From contig NZ_JARJBB010000006.1 in the NCBI RefSeq assembly GCF_029269835.1, positions 62,001 to 126,000 on the forward strand: a stretch of 64,000 nucleotides of DNA. The letters are read 5' to 3'. The stretch comes from Streptomyces tropicalis (GTDB lineage Bacteria > Actinomycetota > Actinomycetes > Streptomycetales > Streptomycetaceae). This document shows, piece by piece, positions 58,657-64,000 of the stretch; position 1 is the stretch's first letter; every line of letters starts with the position of its first letter. The notes under the pieces were generated by a model. It was not told the origin of the DNA and made no database searches. It saw only the letters and a program-made list of their open reading frames with translations. Position numbers and translations under genes: made by a program.

Positions 58657-59991
58657 TCAGCGCGGCGCCGGCACGGGCTCGGTGTAGTGGTCGGCGACGA
58701 CCCGCGCCAGGGCGCCCGCCGGATCGGCCGCGACGTCCCGCGCGGCGAAGAAGACGTGCCCGCGGACCGTGGGCTGCTTCGCGGCCAGGGCCAGGTGCCG
58801 GGTCAGCTCGGCGGGGTCCCGCCAGCCCACGCCCTGGGTGGCGTCGCCCGCCTTGTACAGCGCCTCCCCCAGATACAGCTCGGTGCGGCTGCCCCGGGCC
58901 ACCTCGGCCCACCAGGGCACCAGCCGGGCGTAGTCGGCGCCGTCCTGGCCGATGCTCCAGTAGAGCTGGGGGACGACGTAGTCGATCCAGCCCTCGCGGA
59001 CCCAGGTGCGGGTGTCCGCGTACAGGTCGTCGTACGTCTGCACGCCCGCCCCGGTGTCGGAGCCGCGGGCGTCGGTCGACGCGTTGCGCCACACCCCGAA
59101 GGGGCTGATGCCGAACCGGGTGCCGGGGCGGACCGCCGCGACCCCGGCGGCGGTCTCCCGGACCAGCCGGTCGATGTTGTCGCGGCGCCAGTCGGCCCGC
59201 CCGGCGAAGCCGCTCCCGTACCGGCCGAAGGCGTCGTCGTCGTCGAAGGACCGGCCCTCCACCGGGTAGGGGTAGAAGTAGTCGTCGAAGTGGACGCCGT
59301 CGACGGGGTAGCGGCGGACCGCGTCCAGCATCGCCTGCTGGACGAAGGCGCGGACCTCCGGCAGACCCGGGTCGTAGTAGAGCTTCCCGCCGTAGGGCAC
59401 GATCCAGTCGGGGTGGATGCGGGCCGGGTGGCCGGCGGCGAGCCGGTCCGGGTCGTCGTGCAGGGCCACGCGGTACGGGTTGAACCACGCGTGCAGCTGG
59501 AGTCCGCGGGCGTGCGCCTCCGCCACGGCCGTGCCGAGCGGGTCCCAGCCCGGGTCCGCGCCCTGGGTGCCGGTCAGGAACTCCGACCACGGCTCGTAGG
59601 GCGAGGGCCACAGCGCGTCGGCGGCCGGCCGCACCTGGAACATCACCGTGTTCAGGCGGTTGCGGACCGCGGCGTCGAGGAGTGCGACCAGCTCGGTGCG
59701 CTGCCGGGCCGCGCTCAGGCCGGGGCGCGAGGGCCAGTCGCGGTTGTTCACGGCCGCCAGCCACATGCCGCGCATCGCGGGCGCCGGGATGCGCGGGTCC
59801 CCGGGCTCCGCGCCGTCGCCCGGGGACGACGTCCCGCCCGCGGCGGGCGGGAGGGGGCGCACGGCGGGCGCGGGCGGGAGGGGCCCACCGGAGTCGGAAC
59901 GTCCGGCAGCCGCCGCGTCCCCCGTCGTCACCAGCGCCGACAGCGCGGCCACGGTGAAGGCACGCCGTGAGAACCGGGCGGTACCGTCCAT
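58657..59991 (-). CDS. Tat-exported glycoside hydrolase (GHL10/DUF187 type)
   Basis: 444 aa. The N-terminus F-S-R-R-A-F-T-V-A-A-L is a textbook twin-arginine signal, so it is exported folded. A Pro/Ala/Gly linker follows, then a TIM-barrel domain (about 85-440) with M-R-G-M-W-L-A-A-V-N-N-R-D-W, V-D-G-V-H-F-D-D-Y-F-Y-P-Y-P and Y-V-V-P-Q-L-Y-W-S. These are marks of the GH10-like lipoprotein family (YngK) thought to cut cell-wall-linked glycans. The catalytic acids are presumably the D-D in V-H-F-D-D. GGAGAG lies 7 nt before ATG 59991. Confidence 0.92.
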   Translation of the reverse strand: MDGTARFSRRAFTVAALSALVTTGDAAAAGRSDSGGPLPPAPAVRPLPPAAGGTSSPGDGAEPGDPRIPAPAMRGMWLAAVNNRDWPSRPGLSAARQRTELVALLDAAVRNRLNTVMFQVRPAADALWPSPYEPWSEFLTGTQGADPGWDPLGTAVAEAHARGLQLHAWFNPYRVALHDDPDRLAAGHPARIHPDWIVPYGGKLYYDPGLPEVRAFVQQAMLDAVRRYPVDGVHFDDYFYPYPVEGRSFDDDDAFGRYGSGFAGRADWRRDNIDRLVRETAAGVAAVRPGTRFGISPFGVWRNASTDARGSDTGAGVQTYDDLYADTRTWVREGWIDYVVPQLYWSIGQDGADYARLVPWWAEVARGSRTELYLGEALYKAGDATQGVGWRDPAELTRHLALAAKQPTVRGHVFFAARDVAADPAGALARVVADHYTEPVPAPR

Positions 59992-60162
59992 CGGGGGGCT
60001 CTCCACACGCCGTGGATCCGTCTCGTCACGGATCGTGTACCGGGTCAGCATGCACGACCCGGGCGATCGATCATCGGCGCCGCGGGGGTAACGTGCACGA
60101 TCGGAGCAGGCACCACGACCAGGGGCCGCCTGCCACAGCCGTAGATCAGCGAAAGGGACGAT

Positions 60163-61020
60163 GTGAGCGACATCGAACGCGTCGGAGTGGTGGGCTGCGG
60201 CCAGATGGGCGCGGGCATCGCCGAGGTGTGCGCCCGTGCGGGGCTGGACGTGATGGTTGCCGAGACCACCGGCGAGGCCCTGGAGATCGGCCGTACCCGG
60301 CTGTACAACTCACTGGCCAAGGCGGCCGAGCGCGGCAAGATCAGTGAGGAGGAGCGGGACGCGACGCAGGCGCGGCTGAGCTTCACCACCGACCTCGGCG
60401 AGTTCGCGGACCGGGACCTCGTGATCGAGGCCGTGGTGGAGAACGAGCAGGTCAAGACCGAGATCTTCCAGGTCCTCGACCAGGTGGTGAGCCGCCCGGA
60501 CGCGATCCTCGCCTCGAACACCTCCTCGATCCCGCTGGTGAAGCTGGCCGTCGCCACCTCGCGGCCCGACCACGTCATCGGGGTCCACTTCTTCAACCCC
60601 GCCCCGGTGCAGAAGCTGGTCGAGCTGATCCCCGCCCTGACCACCTCCGAGGGCACCCTGAGCCGGGCGCAGCTGTTCACCGAGAAGGTGCTCGGCAAGC
60701 ACGCGATCCGCGCCCAGGACCGCTCCGGCTTCGTCGTGAACGCCCTGCTGATCCCGTACCTGCTGTCCGCGATCCGGATGTTCGAGTCGGGCATGGCCAG
60801 CCGCGAGGACATCGACAACGGCATGGAGATGGGCTGCGCCCACCCGATGGGCCCGCTGAAGCTGTCCGACCTGATCGGCCTGGACACCGTCGCCTCGGTC
60901 GCGCAGAGCATGTACGAGGAGTACAAGGAGCCGCTGTACGCCGCTCCCCCGCTGCTCCAGCGCATGGTGGACGCCGGCCGTCTCGGCCGGAAGAGCGGAT
61001 CGGGCTTCTACTCGTACTGA
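60163..61020 (+). CDS. 3-hydroxybutyryl-CoA dehydrogenase
   Basis: 285 aa, normal length. NAD loop G-V-V-G-C-G-Q-M-G-A-G, catalytic histidine in H-F-F-N-P-A-P, and the dimerisation half with G-F-V-V-N-A-L-L-I-P-Y and M-G-P-L-K-L-S-D-L-I-G-L-D. It reduces acetoacetyl-CoA or oxidises 3-hydroxybutyryl-CoA in fatty-acid or butyrate/polyketide-precursor metabolism (FadB2/Hbd group). GTG 60163 has AAGGGA about 6 nt upstream. A strong terminator follows. Confidence 0.95.
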   Translation: MSDIERVGVVGCGQMGAGIAEVCARAGLDVMVAETTGEALEIGRTRLYNSLAKAAERGKISEEERDATQARLSFTTDLGEFADRDLVIEAVVENEQVKTEIFQVLDQVVSRPDAILASNTSSIPLVKLAVATSRPDHVIGVHFFNPAPVQKLVELIPALTTSEGTLSRAQLFTEKVLGKHAIRAQDRSGFVVNALLIPYLLSAIRMFESGMASREDIDNGMEMGCAHPMGPLKLSDLIGLDTVASVAQSMYEEYKEPLYAAPPLLQRMVDAGRLGRKSGSGFYSY

Positions 61021-61046
61021 GCACGCTCCGTGCAGCATCCGGCGTC

Positions 61047-61083
61047 CGCGGGCCCGGCACCGTCCACAGGTGCCGGGCCCGCG
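61047..61083 (+). terminator. Terminator after the hydroxyacyl-CoA dehydrogenase
   Basis: A perfect 15-bp stem (61047-61061 with 61069-61083) has a 7-nt loop, 26 nt after the stop codon. Confidence 0.8.
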
Positions 61084-61213
61084 TCCTTCGCACACCGTGT
61101 GCGCGCCGGACCCGCATATGCCCGTCGCACACGCTCCCCGCGCGCTCACCAGGCGAGTTGACTCACCCTGCCCCTGCAAGGGATGTGAGACGACTACGGA
61201 AAGGAGCGGACCT

Positions 61214-61471
61214 GTGACCGCCGGTCCCGAGTATCCAGTCCCCCACGGAGAACTCGCAGAGTTACGGCGCCGCCTCGACGTGGCCTACGCCCGCGTCGAG
61301 GGCGGCCTGGCGCTCCTCAGCCATCGCACCGAGGAGACCGCCAAGGAGCTCGACGAACTGCACGTCCGCATCAACTCCCTGGAGCACGCCCGCTGGCCGC
61401 TGCCCGCGGTCGGGGCGCTCACGGCCGTCGGCGCGCTGGTCGTCACGGTCTGGCAGGCCGTCGGCCGCTAG
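61214..61471 (+). CDS. Small coiled-coil/transmembrane protein
   Basis: 85 aa. A heptad-like helix (about 12-58, E-L-R-R-R-L-D-V-A-Y-A-R-V and E-T-A-K-E-L-D-E-L-H-V-R-I-N-S-L) is followed by one transmembrane segment (about 62-80). Suggested topology: cytoplasmic coiled coil, C-terminal anchor. I do not recognise a family. GTG 61214 has AGGAG 7 nt upstream. Its stop codon is inside the same CTAG as the stop of the convergent NUDIX gene. Confidence 0.7.
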   Translation: MTAGPEYPVPHGELAELRRRLDVAYARVEGGLALLSHRTEETAKELDELHVRINSLEHARWPLPAVGALTAVGALVVTVWQAVGR

Positions 61472-62082
61472 CGCCGGCCGGTCCGCCGGTCCGCGCCGCG
61501 GTGCACCCGGGGCCCGGGCGGGACGCGGTGGGGGGACCGGGGCACGGTGTCCTGCCCGAGCCTGAGGTGGTGCAGGAGGAGTAAGGCGGCCGCCATGTTG
61601 GCGGCGGGGACCTCGCCGCGGGCGACCATGTCGGGGACGAGCTTGAGGGGGACCCATTCCCGGCGGTCGGACTCGAAGTCGTCCACGGGGTGTCCGAGGT
61701 ACTCGCCCTCGTCCGACCAGTAGATGTGGTGCCGGGCGTCGGTGAGGCCGTTGGACGGCTCCACGCTCATGAGGTGGTGCAGCGGGCCCGGCCGCCAGCC
61801 GGTCTCCTCCTCGAGTTCGCGGGCGGCCGCGGCGGCGACGTCCTCGCCGTCCTCGACGACGCCCGCGGCGAGTTCCCAGCCCCAGCTGTCGGTGATGAAG
61901 CGGTGGCGCCACAGGAGGAGGACCTCGTTGGCGTCGTTGACGACCGTGGCCGCGGCGACGGGCCGCAGCCGTATGAGGAAGTGGTCGATGTGTCGGCCGT
62001 CCGGCAGTGCGACGTCTGCCAGGTTGACCCGGAACCAGCGGTTTTCATACACAGTTTGTTCGTTCTGTTTCGTCCACTGCAC
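61468..62082 (-). CDS. NUDIX hydrolase
   Basis: 204 aa. A full Nudix box, G-V-V-E-D-G-E-D-V-A-A-A-A-A-R-E-L-E-E-E-T-G, is preceded by the strand order of ADP-ribose/NDP-sugar pyrophosphatases (R-W-F-R-V-N-L-A-D-V-A-L-P-D-G near the start). It probably hydrolyses a nucleoside diphosphate linked to a small group. The C-terminal about 30 residues are a basic tail. GTG 62082 is the family start. The stop overlaps the convergent gene by 4 nt. Confidence 0.9.
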   Translation of the reverse strand: MQWTKQNEQTVYENRWFRVNLADVALPDGRHIDHFLIRLRPVAAATVVNDANEVLLLWRHRFITDSWGWELAAGVVEDGEDVAAAAARELEEETGWRPGPLHHLMSVEPSNGLTDARHHIYWSDEGEYLGHPVDDFESDRREWVPLKLVPDMVARGEVPAANMAAALLLLHHLRLGQDTVPRSPHRVPPGPRVHRGADRRTGRR

Positions 62083-62278
62083 GGTCCTGCCACCTTCCGA
62101 CGGGTAAGTGGCAATATCGCAGCCGGGGCCGCGTGGCAGCAGGCGTACGGCGAGCCGCGCCCGGCGCAACGGCGGGCGCAGGGACGGGCGTGCGGGGGTC
62201 CGGGAGCGCACGCCGGGTGCGCGCTGCGGCGCCCGGGGCTCCTGCGGGCCGGGGCGTGTGGGCGGAGCCGGCGGCCCG

Positions 62279-63619
62279 TCAGAGCGGCACGCGCAGCGCC
62301 CCGTCGATGAGTTCGGCCGCCTCCGCGGTGCCCGCGCAGCCGCTGCGCACCAGGTGCTCGCGGACCGCGCGCAGCCGGTCGCGCAGTCTCTGCGACTCCA
62401 TGCCGCGGGCCTGCTCCGCCATCCGCACCGCGGTGGCCACCGCCTTGTCGGCGTTGCCGCGGCGCAGTTCGATCGTGCTGAGCATCGCGAGCCGGTGCAC
62501 CCGGCCCCGGTCGTGGGCCGGGTTGTCCACCGCGGCCGCCGCGTGCTCCTCCGCCGCCGCCAGCTCGCCGAGGCTGAGCAGCGCCTCGGCCACCTGGACG
62601 TTGACCAGCCCGGGCTGCACATAGCCGGTCTCGTCGGGTTCGCGGCCGCGCCGGATGCGCTCGGCGGCCTCCTCGGCGCGCCGGATGCAGGACAGCGCGC
62701 TGCTGCCGTCGCCGAGATGGGCGTACGCCTTCGCCTGCATCGCGTACAGGTCGGAGGCGAGCGCGGGCGTGATGTGGCGTCCGGCGGCGCGCAGGGCGGC
62801 CTCGGCGAAGGCGACCGCCTGGCGGTTCTCCCGCAGGAACAGCGCCTGGTTGACCAGCAGGGCGATGACGTACGCCCCGAGTCCCCGGTCCCCGCTGGCC
62901 TTGGCCAGCCGCAGCGCCTGGTGGAAGTAGCGCTGGGCCAGCCCGTGCGCGTCGGAGTCGTACGCGCAGATGCCGGCGACGGCCACCAACCCGCCGGTGG
63001 CCCGGTGGAGTTGGCGTCCGGTGGCGTCGGTGTAGCTGCCGCGCAGCAGGGGCGCCGCCTCGGCGTTGAGGAAGCCCACGATCCGGCTGCGGGTGGCCAC
63101 GCCCCCGGTCTTGCGGTACATCTGCTCGTAGTGCGTGCGGGCGGATCGCAGCATCTCCAGGTCGGCGGTGGTGACCCGGTGCCGGCCGCCGCGGGAGACG
63201 TCGACGTCCTCCGGCGGGTTCTCCCACTCCCACACGGGCATCACGGCGGGCGTTCCGGTGACGGCGGGCGCGCCGAGGAGGTGCGGGCGCTGCTGCTCGT
63301 CGCAGCGCCACAGCGCGGTCGCACGCTCGACGAAGCCGGACAGCGAGGTGCCGTGCGCGGCGGCGGGCTCGCCGGGCACGCCGAGGCCGATGTCGTCGAG
63401 GGTCACGGGCCGGTGCAGCCGGGCGGCGAGCACCTCGCAGATCAGGTCCGGCACCTGGCCGCGCGGCCGCTGGCCCTTCAGCCAGCGCGCCACGGCGGTG
63501 TGTTCGTAGCGGAGCGCGAGACCCCGCGCCCGCCCCGCCTGGTTGACGTGGGCGGCGAGACCGGCGTGCGAGACTCCGGCCTCGTCCAGGATCGCGTCGA
63601 GCAGAGTGTTGGGCTGCAT
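62279..63619 (-). CDS. NsdA-like TPR-containing regulator
   Basis: 446 aa. The N-terminal about 70 residues look like a short HTH-like region (L-D-E-A-G-V-S-H-A-G-L-A-A-H-V-N). The rest is helical with repeated A-x2-L-x4-A patterns, TPR-like. This layout is that of NsdA-type proteins, which negatively affect differentiation and antibiotic production in Streptomyces; the specific paralogue cannot be named. ATG 63619 follows a G-rich stretch. Two palindromes lie just upstream. Confidence 0.83.
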   Translation of the reverse strand: MQPNTLLDAILDEAGVSHAGLAAHVNQAGRARGLALRYEHTAVARWLKGQRPRGQVPDLICEVLAARLHRPVTLDDIGLGVPGEPAAAHGTSLSGFVERATALWRCDEQQRPHLLGAPAVTGTPAVMPVWEWENPPEDVDVSRGGRHRVTTADLEMLRSARTHYEQMYRKTGGVATRSRIVGFLNAEAAPLLRGSYTDATGRQLHRATGGLVAVAGICAYDSDAHGLAQRYFHQALRLAKASGDRGLGAYVIALLVNQALFLRENRQAVAFAEAALRAAGRHITPALASDLYAMQAKAYAHLGDGSSALSCIRRAEEAAERIRRGREPDETGYVQPGLVNVQVAEALLSLGELAAAEEHAAAAVDNPAHDRGRVHRLAMLSTIELRRGNADKAVATAVRMAEQARGMESQRLRDRLRAVREHLVRSGCAGTAEAAELIDGALRVPL

Positions 63620-63665
63620 TCGGGCCCCCCGGATGGCTCGGTGCGGACAGAGTAGTGCGTGCGGC

Positions 63666-63722
63666 TTCACACGGGGTGTGAACCGAGTGCGCGAACCCGG
63701 GGCGTGTGCGCACTGTCGCACA
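63666..63722. promoter_or_regulatory. Two palindromes upstream of the NsdA-like gene
   Basis: TTCACAC-GGG-GTGTGAA (63666-63682) is a perfect 7-bp palindrome; TGTGCG-N6-CGCACA (63705-63722) is a second with 6-bp arms. They lie 47 and 86 nt before the start codon of the regulator. A related palindrome CGCACACCGTGTGCG stands at 61089-61103 near the 85-aa gene. They look like operators for one or two dimeric regulators. Confidence 0.55.
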
Positions 63723-63803
63723 GAGTCCCCGGCCGGTTCACTGGGATGCCTCGCAAGAGGCCGGCCGGGCCGCCGGCTCCCCCTCGAACAGTGCGGCGGC
63801 CCG

Positions 63804-64000
63804 TCACCGCGCCGTCCGCCCGGCCGCCTGCTCGACACTCCGTGGCGGGGCGGACGGCCCGCCGGCCCCCCGTGCGGCCGCCGGGCCGGCGCAGGCGCGC
63901 GCCGGACGGCCGTTGCGCACCACCAGCACGGCCACGTCGTCGGCGGGCCGTCCCCCGGTGTGGCGCAGCAGCCGGGTCAGCACGGTACGCAGGACGGACT
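63804..64000 (-). CDS. C-terminus of a PP2C/SpoIIE-type phosphatase (partial)
   Basis: About 65 codons at the right edge, reading left to stop at 63804-63806. T-G-G-R-P-A-D-D-V-A-V-L-V-V-R is the conserved last strand of PP2C-family phosphatases (D-D-V-A-x-L-V-x-R), followed by an Ala/Pro/Arg-rich tail. Streptomyces SpoIIE-type phosphatases with PAS or GAF sensors end this way. The catalytic domain lies outside the window. Confidence 0.7.
   Translation of the reverse strand, partial: SVLRTVLTRLLRHTGGRPADDVAVLVVRNGRPARACAGPAAARGAGGPSAPPRSVEQAAGRTAR

Overview
The window is very GC-rich, with strong third-position G/C bias, frequent GTG starts and many 4-bp ATGA/GTGA gene overlaps. It encodes the sporulation protein SsgB, matching Streptomyces coelicolor SsgB (SCO1541) as I remember that sequence. 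This is a Streptomyces chromosome, and the gene content and order (thrS, ssgB, cobalamin genes, metNIQ, argH, argCJBDR) look like core chromosome. There is no phage, plasmid, IS element or CRISPR array.

Layout. 0-3 kb: the end of an unidentified gene, a HIT-family Ap4A-type enzyme and thrS. 3-5.7 kb: a coupled pair (DUF4365 protein plus a 412-aa unknown) divergent from a DnaQ-like exonuclease. 5.8-7 kb: two copies of tRNA-Val(CAC), each with a hairpin, flanking an SRPBCC protein. 7-13.5 kb: a PGPGW membrane protein, ssgB, a CGNR zinc-finger regulator, small membrane proteins, a DsbA-like protein, a double GNAT protein and pabC/pabB. 13.6-14.1 kb: a five-tRNA cluster (Gly, Cys, three Val-GAC) with its promoter and terminator. 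14.2-19.4 kb: a His-rich zinc ribbon, an APH-fold kinase, a Ser/Thr kinase and a TrmH-type methylase. 19.4-26 kb: cobalamin genes, including a 1,210-aa fusion of a disordered tail, BluB and CobT. 27-29.7 kb: the methionine ABC transporter metNIQ, preceded by a Cys-rich leader ORF. 30.3-37.8 kb: membrane proteins, a sigma factor, a GDPD, a PlsC-like acyltransferase, a TetR/MFS efflux pair and an aldo/keto reductase. 37.9-40.6 kb: argH and argG. 41.6-49.3 kb: a two-component system divergent from an extracytoplasmic flavin electron-transfer operon (two ferric-reductase-like proteins, two FMN-binding proteins, ApbE). 49.4-54.3 kb: argCJBDR. 54.5-64 kb: a MITE-like repeat, a degenerate histidine phosphatase, a MocR/EamA pair, a Tat-exported GH10-like hydrolase, a hydroxyacyl-CoA dehydrogenase, a NUDIX enzyme, an NsdA-like regulator and the end of a PP2C phosphatase.

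How the parts work together. The ArgR regulon is visible at sequence level: consensus-like promoters overlapped by ARG-box sequences lie upstream of argC and argG. CobA, BluB-CobT and CobL/CbiET supply tetrapyrrole methylation and lower-ligand steps of B12 synthesis, and B12 may serve methionine synthesis alongside the neighbouring methionine importer (inference). The most distinctive unit is the flavin redox locus. Two module copies (transmembrane NAD(P)H oxidoreductase plus surface FMN carrier) and a flavin transferase lie back to back with their own sensor kinase/response regulator. The shared intergenic region has 11-bp-periodic CTCAGAG repeats placed exactly 48 nt from both start codons, which predicts joint control by that regulator.

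Limits: functions are assigned from motifs recognised by eye; no database search was run. Starts are chosen from Shine-Dalgarno spacing, overlaps and family length.
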